A stretch of DNA of 64,000 nucleotides. Source: Bdellovibrio sp. 22V. GTDB lineage: Bacteria > Bdellovibrionota > Bdellovibrionia > Bdellovibrionales > Bdellovibrionaceae. This document shows positions 34,277-43,986 of this stretch, piece by piece (within the stretch, counting starts at the first letter, position 1; every line of letters begins with the position of its first letter). The stretch is from NCBI RefSeq assembly GCF_030169785.1, contig NZ_CP125854.1:496001-560000 (forward strand). The letters run 5' to 3'. The notes beneath the pieces are model-generated. The model had not been told where the DNA came from. It made no database searches and saw only the letters and a list, made by a program, of their open reading frames with translations. A program made the translations under genes and the position numbers.

Positions 34277-34843
34277 TTATGCTTTCTTTGAAGTCTTCTT
34301 AGCAACTTTTTTCTTCGCGCCAGCTTTAGTCGCTTTTTTAGCAGTTTTCTTTGCTGCTTTTTTTGCAACTTTCTTTTTCGCTACTTTTTTAGCTGCTTTT
34401 TCTACAACTTCTGCAGTTCCTTTGTTCGCTGCACGCTCTTTACGAGCTGCTACGCGACCTTGTGCTTTTTCTGCACGAACTGCTGCAACGTCTACTACAT
34501 TTGCAGAAGAATCTGTCTTAGCCACTTTTCCATCTGGAGAAGTGATTGCTTTAACAAAAAGCTCTGTGAACTCTTGCTTGTGAGTTGCGAACTTTCTGTA
34601 ACCTTGACGACGCTTCTTTTTGAAAACGATTTGTTTTCTTGTCTTAGCTTGCTTTGTAACAACAACAGTTACCTTAGCGCCTTTAACAAGAGGTTGACCA
34701 ACATGAGTGGACTCACCACCAACCATCAAGATTTCGTTGATATCAAACTCTGCACCAAGCTTTTGCTCAAGCTTATCAACTTGAAGAACATCACCAGCTT
34801 GAACTTTATATTGCTTACCGCCTGTACGAATAATCGCGTACAT
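34277..34843 (-). CDS. rplU: 50S ribosomal protein L21 with a long basic C-terminal extension
   Basis: An L21 whose fold begins MYAIIRTGGKQYKVQAGD, with start ATG at 34841-34843. A frame open upstream to 34894 adds 17 residues with no L21 homology, and AGGT lies about 6 nt before the ATG. The normal L21 domain occupies about 103 residues and contains KKKRRQGYRKFATHKQEFTE. The protein then runs on to 188 residues with a Lys/Ala-rich tail (EKAAKKVAKKKVAKKAAKKT and beyond), like histone H1-type repeats. The tail may bind rRNA or another nucleic acid. It is the first gene of the rplU-rpmA pair. Confidence 0.93.
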   Translation of the reverse strand: MYAIIRTGGKQYKVQAGDVLQVDKLEQKLGAEFDINEILMVGGESTHVGQPLVKGAKVTVVVTKQAKTRKQIVFKKKRRQGYRKFATHKQEFTELFVKAITSPDGKVAKTDSSANVVDVAAVRAEKAQGRVAARKERAANKGTAEVVEKAAKKVAKKKVAKKAAKKTAKKATKAGAKKKVAKKTSKKA

Positions 34844-35048
34844 GAAATACCTCCAGCTACCCGAATTAAGCCAATGGTAAATGCCACCTTGCACCAGGCT
34901 TTGTCAACCTAATCGTGCTCTTTTTTTCAGCTTTTTAGGGAGAAAGAGAGAGTAAACGGAAGGACTTTCAAAAGCAAATCATTTTGGCAAAAAGCGAGAA
35001 GGTCCAGGGTTTCCATAAAAGCCCCTTATTTCAGAGGCTTAGAAAAAA

Positions 35049-36512
35049 TTAAGGCTTTAAAAGTTCGCGCTTCCAGCTGTCGCCCATTTTTAGGTTCGGA
35101 TTGTTGACGATGGCTTCGATCATCTTGCGATGGTCTTCGTAAGCCTTCTGAACCCCTGGGTTGTTGCGATTTTTAGCCGCGATGACACGCAGCTCGTCCT
35201 TTTCACGATTCAAGGTCTCAAAAATGACCTGCGCTTTTTCATCGGAACGAGTGATAGCCTGTTTGCTGCTCAAAAAATACTCAGCCGCCTTTTCGTAGCG
35301 TTCGGCATGAGCATTCAAGCTGGCTCCCACCAAATAGTCACGCTCGGATTTTTGCACCTTAGGATCTTTTATATAGACCTCATAAGAGTCGGCAGAGTTT
35401 CTATACGAACTGACAGCGCCCTTCACATCTCCCGAAACACGCAGCTTATCTGCTTCCAATCTCATCTTATTAGAAGCCGCCCGCGCTGTTTGAGTATTGC
35501 TCATCTGCCCGGCGATTCCCCGGCGCATAAGCGTGTCACGCTCGGCCTCGTTGAAACCGGCGGTCCTTAATATATCCGCCTTCTGCTTCAGGTCCGTTGG
35601 AGAATAAGTTCCATAACCGCGGCCCGTATCCATGCCGACTTCATGCGCTTTGATTAACGCTTTTTTCTGTTCCTCGGAAAGGCCTCGGCCCAAAAGTTTT
35701 TCAGCTTCGCTCACACGTTGTGCATTTGTGAGTTTTGCGGCTCTTGCCAAATCCACGGCACCATTCGCCACCTTGGTTTCTTTTCCGGCTGTTGTCGCTA
35801 CCTTCACTAACTTCGCAAGCTTAGGAGTTTTTGCCAAAAGGCCTGCCGCCCCGGCCGGGTTGACGACAGAGAATACGCCATAACAAATCATTTCGGCCTG
35901 AGTCTTCGCATCGTAACACGCCAGCTTCACGCCTTGTTTTGCCAGATAGTCTTTTCCTTTTTGCAGAAGATTTTTCGTCACCTCTAGCATCTTCTTTGTA
36001 TCGCTGTCAGAGATCTTTCCGGTCATGCGCATGTGCGCGTAGGCGATCGTCGCAAAGATCGGGTTGGACATGAGCATCGCATTTTGGGCATTTTTCAAAG
36101 ACGTGTCGATGGCGTTGGAACGACATTCTTCGCTTCTCCAGCATTTCTTTAAATTATCTGCGGCTTTTCCGGCAAGATCCGGCACTGAGGCAATTGCATC
36201 CCAAAATTCAACCGCAATTTCTTTGGTTCCGGCAAAACATCCTTTTAATTGATCCAATGATTTGTTAGCCGCCTGATCACAAAGCGACTTGGCGTCGCAC
36301 GAAGCAATATGCTTTGCGGTTTCAGGATCACTCTTCGCAAGATCCGCACACCCCATCGTATTCTGATGCATCTTACACATGTCCACCGCAAGCTGCAGAG
36401 ATTGCGGTAACTTATCGCATTTTCCCAATTGCTGAGAGCACGACATAGAAAGATCCGCCGAAGCGATGAGGGGAAAGATAAAGCTAAATAAAAAGAGAAT
36501 CGCAGTTCGCAT
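35049..36512 (-). CDS. Large secreted hypothetical protein with cysteine-rich N-terminus
   Basis: A 487-residue protein with a signal peptide (residues 1-19). The next 110 residues have repeated cysteines (SMSCSQQLGKC, DMCKMHQNTMGCADL, IASCDAKSLCDQ, LKGCFAG), likely disulfides in the periplasm or outside. The C-terminal 250 residues are helical and charged, with AEKLLGRGLSEEQKKALIKA, which resembles a tandem helical repeat (TPR/SEL1-like), but I cannot place it in a family. The gene is isolated between the rplU leader and an XRE gene. Function unknown. Confidence 0.7.
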   Translation of the reverse strand: MRTAILFLFSFIFPLIASADLSMSCSQQLGKCDKLPQSLQLAVDMCKMHQNTMGCADLAKSDPETAKHIASCDAKSLCDQAANKSLDQLKGCFAGTKEIAVEFWDAIASVPDLAGKAADNLKKCWRSEECRSNAIDTSLKNAQNAMLMSNPIFATIAYAHMRMTGKISDSDTKKMLEVTKNLLQKGKDYLAKQGVKLACYDAKTQAEMICYGVFSVVNPAGAAGLLAKTPKLAKLVKVATTAGKETKVANGAVDLARAAKLTNAQRVSEAEKLLGRGLSEEQKKALIKAHEVGMDTGRGYGTYSPTDLKQKADILRTAGFNEAERDTLMRRGIAGQMSNTQTARAASNKMRLEADKLRVSGDVKGAVSSYRNSADSYEVYIKDPKVQKSERDYLVGASLNAHAERYEKAAEYFLSSKQAITRSDEKAQVIFETLNREKDELRVIAAKNRNNPGVQKAYEDHRKMIEAIVNNPNLKMGDSWKRELLKP

Positions 36513-36861
36513 GCTAGGGTGATCGGAAACTTGTTTTTTCTTCTTAAGGATTTAGATCGCTCAGTGACTTTTTACTGGATCGAAGTCGGTGACAATCCTG
36601 GACATTGATGGGGTGTTATCTTCACAGTTAGTAAATAAATCAGAGATGATTTTGCCGCATGTAATCTACATTAAGTAATAAATTTCGATTAAACACGCAC
36701 TTGATTCTGTTAAAAAAAATGGATAGTGTGCCCGCCAAAGAGCAATTTGATCAAAAACATTCCGGCTCGTTACTTCCGTTTACGACTCAAATTACTCCCT
36801 AAATGAAATATTTTTTTGCCCTAATGAAGGGCCCTCTTTCATTTTATTTACGGAGAAGTAT
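36513..36861. other. Intergenic region upstream of the XRE regulator
   Basis: No gene recognised in these 349 bases between divergent genes. It is AT-rich towards the XRE gene and contains a near-palindrome at 36823-36843 and the ribosome binding site GGAG at 36852-36855. Confidence 0.5.
36823..36843. promoter_or_regulatory. Near-palindrome upstream of the XRE gene, possible operator
   Basis: AATGAAGGGCCCTCTTTCAT and its last T form an imperfect inverted repeat around GGGCCC, 18 nt before the XRE start codon. Cro/C1-type regulators often bind such sites next to their own genes. This is based on position and symmetry only. Confidence 0.35.
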
Positions 36862-37140
36862 ATGAATAAATGTGGAGATTTCCTTAAGAAGAGCCGTGAA
36901 GCACAGAACCTTTCGCAAAAAGATGTCGCTTCATTTTTCGAATACAATACACCTCAGTTCATCAGCAACTGGGAGCGCGGGCTTTCGCTTCCGCCTGTTC
37001 CAACAATTAGAAAACTGGCGAAGCTTTATAAAATCAGTGCGGAAAAGCTTTTCGAATTGATTCTTGAAGAGCAGCTTTTCCTGACGGAAAAATCTTTAAG
37101 AGAAAAGTTCGAAGAAGACAAAAAGCGCAAGCGTTCGTAG
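36862..37140 (+). CDS. XRE-family helix-turn-helix protein
   Basis: A 92-residue Cro/C1-type DNA-binding protein. Residues 8-60 form the helix-turn-helix, with LKKSREAQNLSQKDVASFFE then YNTPQFISNWERGLSLPPVP, and IRKLAKLYKISAEKLFEL. A basic tail (KKRKRS) follows. ACGGAGAAGTAT precedes the ATG. It has no effector domain, so it is probably an autoregulatory switch. It is convergent with the RNase E/G fragment and shares a hairpin at 37143-37163 with it. Confidence 0.85.
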   Translation: MNKCGDFLKKSREAQNLSQKDVASFFEYNTPQFISNWERGLSLPPVPTIRKLAKLYKISAEKLFELILEEQLFLTEKSLREKFEEDKKRKRS

Positions 37141-37142
37141 TC

Positions 37143-37163
37143 AAGGTGCTCTTAGAGCACCTT
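37143..37163. terminator. Hairpin between convergent XRE and rng genes
   Basis: AAGGTGCTC (37143-37151) pairs perfectly with GAGCACCTT (37155-37163) across a 3-nt loop. No U-run follows on either strand, so it may be a weak or processing hairpin rather than a classical terminator. Confidence 0.4.
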
Positions 37164-38013
37164 ATACAAAGAAAATCTCGTACTGTTCTAAGTGATAGTT
37201 TGGTTCGATCTTAAATGCGACAGAGCGACCGAGTTTCTTCTCGATGCTCTCAAGGCTTTCGCCTTCCACTTCATAAATCCAGTCGACGACTTCGCTGTGA
37301 CAATGAATCACGACATTGGTTTTTTTATTCGTGAGCATGTCTGCATCGCGCTCAAGTTCGCGGAAGATTTCATTCGCGACTGTGGACTTGCGTTTGATGT
37401 AGCCTTTGCCGTCACAATAAGAGCATGGTTCGCACAGAGTTTTAATAAGACTTGGGCGAATACGTTTACGAGTCATTTCGACAAGACCCAACTGGGACAT
37501 CGAAGCGATGTTCGTTCGTGCGCGGTCTTTTTGCAGCTCTTCCGCCAAAGCTTCAAGAACCTTTTCGCGATGAGATTCTTTTTCCATATCGATAAAGTCG
37601 ATAATGATGATCCCGCCGCAATTACGAATGCGCAGCTGATGAGCTGTCTCACGAACCGCTTCCAGATTGGTTTTTAAGATGGTGTCTTCCAAATCTTTTT
37701 TACCAACGAACTTACCTGTATTGACGTCGATCACAACCAGCGCTTCCGCTTCGTCAATGACGATGTAACCGCCGGACTTCAACCAAATCTTTCTTTCCAT
37801 CGAACGAGAAATTTCAATGTCGATGTCATAAAGATCGAAAAGAGGTTTTTTCTCTTCGTAAAGCACGATATTTTGTTTGTACTTGGGCATGAATTGCGAA
37901 ACGAACTTCACAACTTTCTTGTGAATCTCAACGTCATCCACCCATACACTTGTCACGTCTTCGCTCATCAAGTCGCGCAAGGCGCGCAACTCGACATCCA
38001 GCTCCGTATGCAC
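37162..38013 (-). CDS. rng: Ribonuclease E/G, 5'-truncated
   Basis: C-terminal part of an RNase G-type endoribonuclease: 283 codons with SGGYIVIDEAEALVVIDVNT (catalytic acidic motif), GGIIIIDFIDMEKESHREKV, the zinc-link cysteines in CEPCSYCDGKGY and the terminal YHLEQYEIFFV. Full RNase G is about 490 residues. The N-terminal S1 and RNase H-like segments (about 200 residues) are missing. In frame the sequence continues as P-T-P-G-N before running into a poly-A/poly-T tract at 38029-38065, so the cut lies exactly at the homopolymer. The annotated GTG start is arbitrary. Either the gene is broken or the sequence is misassembled here. Confidence 0.85.
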   Translation of the reverse strand: MHTELDVELRALRDLMSEDVTSVWVDDVEIHKKVVKFVSQFMPKYKQNIVLYEEKKPLFDLYDIDIEISRSMERKIWLKSGGYIVIDEAEALVVIDVNTGKFVGKKDLEDTILKTNLEAVRETAHQLRIRNCGGIIIIDFIDMEKESHREKVLEALAEELQKDRARTNIASMSQLGLVEMTRKRIRPSLIKTLCEPCSYCDGKGYIKRKSTVANEIFRELERDADMLTNKKTNVVIHCHSEVVDWIYEVEGESLESIEKKLGRSVAFKIEPNYHLEQYEIFFV

Positions 38014-38110
38014 ATTCCCCGGCGTGGGTTTTTTTTTTTTTTTTTTTTTTTAATTATTTTTTTTTAAAATAAACAAAAAAATGAGGGGGGAGGAGAAGAA
38101 ATTAGTCGCA
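38014..38110. other. Homopolymer junction (possible misassembly or deletion scar)
   Basis: A run of 23 T (38029-38051), then AATTA, then 9 T, then a purine-rich stretch to about 38100. It separates the truncated 5' end of rng from the truncated 3' end of the first fibre gene. Fibre homology stops at about 38104, where the paralogues continue in frame. Two genes broken at one low-complexity point suggests a joined-contig error or a real deletion. Confidence 0.7.
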
Positions 38111-40155
38111 ATCGCAGAATTCGCTGCCGCCGTTAAACGCCCTTGCGCATCCACCGTGAATGTTCCAACTTGCGTTGTTGAACCATAAGAACCCGCAGTT
38201 ACCGCCGTATTTGCTAATGAAATAGTTCCAGTAGAAGTAATCGGTCCGCCACTAAGGCCCGTGCCCGTCGCGATATTCGTAACAGTACCGCCCGCATTGC
38301 TATCCGCAGCCGGAGCCCAATTCGTTCCATCAAACTTCAATACTTGTCCTGTTGTTGGTGCTGTCGCACTCACGGGCTTCGTTTGAAGTTTTGCCACAGT
38401 TGGGTTTGGATAAGTACCGCTAAGGTCTCCACCAGCAGAGCCAGTCGGAGTTCTTGAGTCAGTAAAACGTGCATCATTACCAGCAGCCACAGTTCCTGCG
38501 GCTGTTCCCACGTTCACGGTAAGAACGGGTGTCGAAGAGCCTGTCGCAACAGAGAGATAGCTATTGGCACTACTAACATTCGTAACCGTACCACCAGAAG
38601 AAGTGTCCGTATCATTCGCACACTCCCAACGAGAGTTGGCAGTAATCCACTTCAAGACTTGGCCATCCGTACAAGCAACGTTATTAGGTTTGTAAGTGAG
38701 ATATTTCGAAGCAGCACTATTGATATCACCGTAATCCAAAGTGACAGCACCGGTTTTAGTCGCAACCGAAGTAACGGGGAATGCAATCGCTGCATTTGAA
38801 GCCGCCGTCAAACGCCCTTGCGCATCAACAGTAAATGTTCCAACTTGTGTTGTTGAACCATAAGATCCAGCCGTTACAGAAGTATTTGCTAACGAAATAG
38901 TTCCAGTGGAAGTGATAGGACCACCACTTAATCCAGTACCTGTTGCGATATTCGTAACAGTACCACCCGCATTCGAGTCATTAGCAGGAGCCCACTTCGT
39001 GCCGTCATACTTCAACACCTGACCCGAAGTTAAACCTGTCGTATCAACATCCACGCCTTTAATTTTATTAACAGACACGGCACCAATAGTTCCACTCACG
39101 TCACCTGCAACGGAAACATTGATCGCCTGACATTGGAAGGATCCCGAAACGGAATTCCAATAAGGCGTTTGGTGAGCCGCACAGTTCCCACTTCCGACGG
39201 CTGCATTAAATGCCGCCACCGTATGATAGTTACTGAGCGTCGTATTTAAATTAGTAACATCACTCATCGCAATAGCTGAACTCGCCCATTGCGAACCATC
39301 ATATTTTAAAAAATGACCTGAAGTCGGCGCCGCAGCTGAAACCGCTACACCTTGAACCTTAGCGACAGAGGGATTCGGATATGTACCGCTCAAATCTCCG
39401 CCAGCGGCTCCTGTTGGAGTGCGGGCATCACTTAAGCGTGAATCATTTCCTGCGGCAACAGTTCCAGCTCCGCTTCCGACGTTTAAGGTGAGCTGAGGAG
39501 TTGAAGTGCCATTCGCGACAGTAATATAGGCATTTGTCGAAGTGACGTTGGTGACAGTACCGCCACTGGCTCCGGAAACGGGTGAACAACCCAGCGCCGT
39601 TCCGTTCCAAGTCAAAAACTCTCCCGAAGCACACGCGGGCAATCCCGTTTTTACAAAGAAATCATTTTCAGTTTTTGTTCCCAATCTTTCGGAAGACTGG
39701 GCGAACGCAGAAAAAGGGACCGTACGAATTTCATTGGATGGAGAGATGACCTTCCACCCGCTGCCATCATGAAATTGCACTTTCAATAAACGAATGTCGC
39801 CAGAAAGAGAAGAATAAGTTGCTCCGCCGACGCAATCGTGAGTTTTTGTATTATTGAAGGCGTCTAAGAGTGAATAGAATGGATCCGCAGGGAAAAGTTT
39901 TGTGCCAGAGCCGATTGGTACGTCAAAGACCCCTTTGGAGTTCACCATGTTAATGCCGTCTTTTTGTTCACGATAGATAACACAGGTTCCGTTCGGGTTT
40001 GTGATTTCGAAAATAAAACTGACCGAGTTGTGCTCAAGAGCTTGGCCATCAGATTTTAGGATGCGTCCTTGATAAGTGAACAACGCCGGCGCAGCTTCAA
40101 CAACGAGCGCAGCGAAAAACGCGAGAAATAAAATAAGCGACGTACCAATTCTCAT
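38050..40155 (-). CDS. Fibre-like repetitive surface protein, 3'-truncated (MAT/S74-type paralogue)
   Basis: A 701-residue exported protein (signal peptide residues 1-21). It has the same N-terminal module as the next two genes ([20 protein letters not shown], then [20 protein letters not shown]). A series of beta-rich units follows: [15 protein letters not shown]-type, [20 protein letters not shown] and [20 protein letters not shown]. The paralogues continue with a tail of sugar-binding-like units and a C-terminal S74 chaperone domain. Here homology stops after AAANSAIAT and the last about 17 residues ([17 protein letters not shown]) are unrelated, at the junction near 38.1 kb. It has the TCCGATAAG motif 6 nt before the ATG. 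If the truncation is real it would lack its chaperone domain. Confidence 0.85.
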   Translation of the reverse strand: MRIGTSLILFLAFFAALVVEAAPALFTYQGRILKSDGQALEHNSVSFIFEITNPNGTCVIYREQKDGINMVNSKGVFDVPIGSGTKLFPADPFYSLLDAFNNTKTHDCVGGATYSSLSGDIRLLKVQFHDGSGWKVISPSNEIRTVPFSAFAQSSERLGTKTENDFFVKTGLPACASGEFLTWNGTALGCSPVSGASGGTVTNVTSTNAYITVANGTSTPQLTLNVGSGAGTVAAGNDSRLSDARTPTGAAGGDLSGTYPNPSVAKVQGVAVSAAAPTSGHFLKYDGSQWASSAIAMSDVTNLNTTLSNYHTVAAFNAAVGSGNCAAHQTPYWNSVSGSFQCQAINVSVAGDVSGTIGAVSVNKIKGVDVDTTGLTSGQVLKYDGTKWAPANDSNAGGTVTNIATGTGLSGGPITSTGTISLANTSVTAGSYGSTTQVGTFTVDAQGRLTAASNAAIAFPVTSVATKTGAVTLDYGDINSAASKYLTYKPNNVACTDGQVLKWITANSRWECANDTDTSSGGTVTNVSSANSYLSVATGSSTPVLTVNVGTAAGTVAAGNDARFTDSRTPTGSAGGDLSGTYPNPTVAKLQTKPVSATAPTTGQVLKFDGTNWAPAADSNAGGTVTNIATGTGLSGGPITSTGTISLANTAVTAGSYGSTTQVGTFTVDAQGRLTAAANSAIATNFFSSPLIFLFILKKNN

Positions 40156-40161
40156 GTATAT

Positions 40162-40178
40162 CTTATCGGAATCTTAAC
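40162..40178 (-). promoter_or_regulatory. Motif 1 (GTTAAGATTCCGATAAG), 6 nt before fibre gene 1
   Basis: Reads GTTAAGATTCCGATAAG on the minus strand and ends 6 nt before the ATG. CCGATAA is the -10 core of sigma-28 (FliA) promoters. Identical distance and core occur at 43888, 47341 and 50053. Confidence 0.6.
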
Positions 40179-40299
40179 AACTATTTAGAAGGGCTTAAGT
40201 CCTGAATTATTCGAATGTAAGATCCTTTTAAGAAACCGTCTCAATTTGAAAGGGTTGCGAATGAATTACCAGTCTATTTTTGGTGATTTGTAACGAGGG

Positions 40300-43200
40300 T
40301 TATTTTTTGCAGAAGTCGAGATTCTTATCTTGTTTGCACAGCGCTTTTTTGATGGAAGAGATTTCTTCAACCTGTGTTTTCAATTTTTTATTTTCTTCTT
40401 TGAGAGAAGCGATCTCTCGTTTTTGCGCGACCAATTCTTTGTGAATGATTTGTGAGTCCGAAGACCATCGGTGATTCACCTCTTTAATGGCTTCAATGAT
40501 TGGAGCCACCAAGTTTTGATAGGCAACAGACTTAAATCCGTTTTTATCTGTTTTAACGACCTCAGGGAAAACCTTCTCAACATCTTGAGCGATAAGACCC
40601 ATTTGTTTTGATTGGTCTTTTTCTTTATCGATCCATTGATAAGTCACACCCTGAATGTTTGTGATTTTATCCAGGGCGTTGAGGATCGGCGTGATATCAT
40701 TCTTAAGGCGAACATCCGAAGACTGAGTCAAAGTTCCCGAAAGAGTCGCATTACCTGTCGCATATAAACTGAAATAACAAACGTTCAGCGCAAAGCACAT
40801 GGAGTCTGCACCGAGCGGAGCCGCCGTGGATGAGGACAACCATCTCCATGCCTGACCGCCGGCGGCTGTGTTGGTGTTGTAAATCATCGTATAGGCGGAC
40901 GCCGAAGAAACCGAGAGGTGTCCTCCAGGTAATGTCGTTCCGATACCGACGTAGCCGTTAGAATGAATTCTCATTCGTTCCGCGACAGTTCCCGATGCGA
41001 GAGTATTGAAGGTCAATATCGCCGACTTGGATGTCGCAAAATCCGAAGCGGCATACGACGAAATACTTCCGGCGTTCACAAATGCGGCGCCGTCGTATCC
41101 ACGGAAGGAAAGAAAGCCTAAACTATCATTTGTCAGAACAGCGGCGGGAGCTCCGGCAGAGTCGCGAGCGCGTGTCAGGATCAAAGCACCCTCGCCCGTC
41201 GAGCTGTGTTGCGATTGTATGTATACGTCGTCATCGGAACCGCCAGTCCCTTTGATATGGAGGACTCTTTCAGGATTTGTGGTCGTTGCACCAATTCCGA
41301 TTCGCCCTGGAACTTGCAGAGCTAAATCTTGAGTAGCTCTCCAGTCACCGGTTGGATTTGCGTTTCCGATGCGCACGACACCATTGGCAGGATTTGCCAC
41401 GGGACCGATACCCCAATAACCTGTACTGTTCCAATTACCGACAAACTGCGCTTGACCCAAAGTGTTGTGATAACTGCCGACGAAAATACTGTTGTAAGTG
41501 GCCTGCGCGTCCCAAGCACCGACTTGAAGAAGTGCTCCAGGGCCGCTAGAACCAATGCCGACTTTGCCATCGGCCTGAACACGCATTTTTTCATCGTTAT
41601 TAGTGTCAAAAATAATAGGTCCGTTCACTCCGTTAGAGATATAAAATTCATCGCCAGCGCCATTTGCGAATCCAAGAGTTCCCTTCCAGGTTCCGTTACG
41701 AAGGAAATCAATCGACGGAATACCCGAAGCCGGGGAGTCGAGAATCATCGGAACTTGGGTTGTCGAGCCAGAGCGAATTTTCATTTTCGCATTTGTATCT
41801 ATCGTTGTGTTCACGGCAAGATCACCAGCGGCGCTGATTGTAAGACGAGTTGTATTGTTCGTTTCAATATTCATGGCGTTTGAATCATTGGTTCCAAGAA
41901 CACCCGCGGCACCAAAAGAATTTCCTCCATTCACAAAAACAGAACTGGTCGTGAATGTTGAACAGATCATCATGCCAGTCGCATCGAACGTAACAAGCTG
42001 TCCTGTTGCGCAGTTGAAGGCTGTTATCGCGCTGCCAGTGCCATTGGAAGCTAGCAGACGATTCGCCGTCAGAGATGTCGCTCCTGTGCCACCATTCGCA
42101 ACAGGCAAAGTGCCGGTGACTTCACTCGCAAGATTGACGGAAGCGCCATTGCTAGCCGCCGTCAAACGGCCCTGTGCATCGACTGTGATATTTGCACGAG
42201 TATAGGAACCCGCAGTCACCGCTGTGTTCGCAAGAGAAATAGTTCCTGTGGAAGTAATAGGTCCACCAGTTAAGCCAGTACCTGTTGCGATATTTGTAAC
42301 CGTACCACCACTTGAAGTGTCCGTGTCATTCGCACACTCCCAACGAGAGTTGGCAGTGATCCATTTCAAAACCTGACCGTCTGTACAAGCAACATTGTTA
42401 GGTCGATAAGTAAGATATTTTGTAGCAGCGTTGTTAATGTCGCCATAGTCAAGAGTCACCGCGCCAGTTTTTGTAGCGACAGATGTAACGGGGAATGTAA
42501 TGGCGGTATTGCCCGCGGCAGTTAAGCGGCCTTGAGCATCAACAGTGAACGTACCGACTTGAGTTGCAGATCCATAAGAGCCCGCCGTCACCGCCGTATT
42601 TGCCAATGAAATAGTTCCTGTCGAAGTAATAGGACCACCACTTAAGCCAGTACCTGTTGCGATGTTTGTAATAGTACCGCCCGCATTCGAGTCATTTGCA
42701 GGAGCCCATTTTGTTCCATCGTATTTCAACACCTGGCCTGAAGCTAAACCGGTTGTATCAACATCAACACCTTTGATTTTATTTACGGAAACCGCACCAA
42801 TAGTTCCACTCACATCACCCGCAACGGAAACATTGATTGCCTGACATTGGAACGAACCCGAAACAGAATTCCAATAAGGAGTTTGGTGAGCCGCGCAGTT
42901 TCCGCTTCCGACCGCCGCATTGAAAGCAGCTACTGTGTGATAGTTGCTTAACGTCGTCGATAAGTTCGTGACGTCAGCAATCGCAATGGCCGAGCTCAAC
43001 CAATTCGTGCCATCATACTTCAAGAAATGACCTGAAGTCGGAGCGACCGCAGAAACAGCGACACCTTGAAGTTTCGCAACGGAAGGATTGGGGTAAGTTC
43101 CGCTTAAATCTCCTCCGGCAGAACCTGAAGGAGTGCGCGCGTCTGTAAAGCGTGAGTCATTACCGGCAGCGACAGTTCCCGCAACCGTACCCACATTCAC

Positions 43201-43881
43201 CGTCAATTGTGGTGTAGAGGTTCCATTAGTGACAGAGAGATATGCATTCGCAGACGAAACGTTTGTGACGGTCCCGCCGCTAGCTCCGCTGACGGCGGAA
43301 CAAGAAAGGGCTGTTCCATTCCAAGTTAAAAACTCACTGGCTCCGCACGTCGGGATCCCTGTTTTAATGACAAAATCAGAGGCCAGGTTCTCTCCCAATT
43401 TTTCAGCGGACTTTGCATATGCGGCGTACGGCACAGTACGAATTTCGTTATCAGGACTGATGACTTTCCAGCCGCTGCCATCGTGAAACTGCACGCGTAA
43501 CAAACGCGTATGTCCAACGGCGGGAGTGTACGTGCCTGCGACATTGTTATCGCCGTCAGCACAGTCGTGAACGACGCTGTTATCAAAAGCACTTAACAAA
43601 GTTTTTGTGGGTGATGATGGAAACATCTTTGTTCCCGTACCGATAGGAACGTCGAAGACACCATGACTGTTCGTCATATTGATGCCGTTCTTTTGTTCAC
43701 GGTAGATAACGCAAGATCCAGAGTTGTTGGTGATCTCAAAAAGAAAGCTGACGCTGTTGTGTTCGAGAGGTGCTCCGTCGGATTTAAGAATACGGCCTTG
43801 ATAGGTCAGTGAATTGGGCGAAGCCAATCCTACAGACGCCGACAAGAAGAGCAAAAGAGCCAAATACGTACCGTATAGCAT
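40300..43881 (-). CDS. Fibre-like surface protein with C-terminal Peptidase_S74 chaperone domain
   Basis: A 1193-residue exported protein with signal peptide (residues 1-20). The N-terminal module ([20 protein letters not shown]...EIRTVPYAAYAKSAEKLGE) is followed by beta-rich repeats with [34 protein letters not shown] and [21 protein letters not shown] second fibre section has VGIGSSGPGALLQV-type knobs. The C-terminus is a Peptidase_S74 intramolecular chaperone (SDVRLKNDITPILNALDKIT, KQMGLIAQDVEKVFPEVV) followed by a coiled coil. S74 domains trimerise phage tail spikes and cut themselves off. In Bdellovibrio, MAT-family fibre proteins display prey-binding tips, which is the likely role. Carries the shared motif before the ATG. 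Confidence 0.9.
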   Translation of the reverse strand: MLYGTYLALLLFLSASVGLASPNSLTYQGRILKSDGAPLEHNSVSFLFEITNNSGSCVIYREQKNGINMTNSHGVFDVPIGTGTKMFPSSPTKTLLSAFDNSVVHDCADGDNNVAGTYTPAVGHTRLLRVQFHDGSGWKVISPDNEIRTVPYAAYAKSAEKLGENLASDFVIKTGIPTCGASEFLTWNGTALSCSAVSGASGGTVTNVSSANAYLSVTNGTSTPQLTVNVGTVAGTVAAGNDSRFTDARTPSGSAGGDLSGTYPNPSVAKLQGVAVSAVAPTSGHFLKYDGTNWLSSAIAIADVTNLSTTLSNYHTVAAFNAAVGSGNCAAHQTPYWNSVSGSFQCQAINVSVAGDVSGTIGAVSVNKIKGVDVDTTGLASGQVLKYDGTKWAPANDSNAGGTITNIATGTGLSGGPITSTGTISLANTAVTAGSYGSATQVGTFTVDAQGRLTAAGNTAITFPVTSVATKTGAVTLDYGDINNAATKYLTYRPNNVACTDGQVLKWITANSRWECANDTDTSSGGTVTNIATGTGLTGGPITSTGTISLANTAVTAGSYTRANITVDAQGRLTAASNGASVNLASEVTGTLPVANGGTGATSLTANRLLASNGTGSAITAFNCATGQLVTFDATGMMICSTFTTSSVFVNGGNSFGAAGVLGTNDSNAMNIETNNTTRLTISAAGDLAVNTTIDTNAKMKIRSGSTTQVPMILDSPASGIPSIDFLRNGTWKGTLGFANGAGDEFYISNGVNGPIIFDTNNDEKMRVQADGKVGIGSSGPGALLQVGAWDAQATYNSIFVGSYHNTLGQAQFVGNWNSTGYWGIGPVANPANGVVRIGNANPTGDWRATQDLALQVPGRIGIGATTTNPERVLHIKGTGGSDDDVYIQSQHSSTGEGALILTRARDSAGAPAAVLTNDSLGFLSFRGYDGAAFVNAGSISSYAASDFATSKSAILTFNTLASGTVAERMRIHSNGYVGIGTTLPGGHLSVSSASAYTMIYNTNTAAGGQAWRWLSSSTAAPLGADSMCFALNVCYFSLYATGNATLSGTLTQSSDVRLKNDITPILNALDKITNIQGVTYQWIDKEKDQSKQMGLIAQDVEKVFPEVVKTDKNGFKSVAYQNLVAPIIEAIKEVNHRWSSDSQIIHKELVAQKREIASLKEENKKLKTQVEEISSIKKALCKQDKNLDFCKK

Positions 43882-43887
43882 ATTATT

Positions 43888-43904
43888 CTTATCGGAATTT
43901 TAAC
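43888..43904 (-). promoter_or_regulatory. Motif 2 (GTTAAAATTCCGATAAG), 6 nt before fibre gene 2
   Basis: Same 17-nt form as motif 1 on the minus strand, ending 6 nt before the ATG at 43879-43881. Upstream, TAATTCAG lies about 39-40 nt further in both motif 1 and motif 2. Confidence 0.6.
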
Positions 43905-43986
43905 TGTTAATAACAGAGGCGAAGGTCTGAATTACGTAGTGTTAACTACACATGTCTCGTTATGAGACGACTGTCTAAGACGTCTT

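Noticed and set aside
34900-35048. Terminator for the 35049-36512 gene
   Set aside because: The only inverted repeat nearby (AAGCC and GGCTT around 35021-35042) has a 5-bp stem and no U-run, too weak to call.
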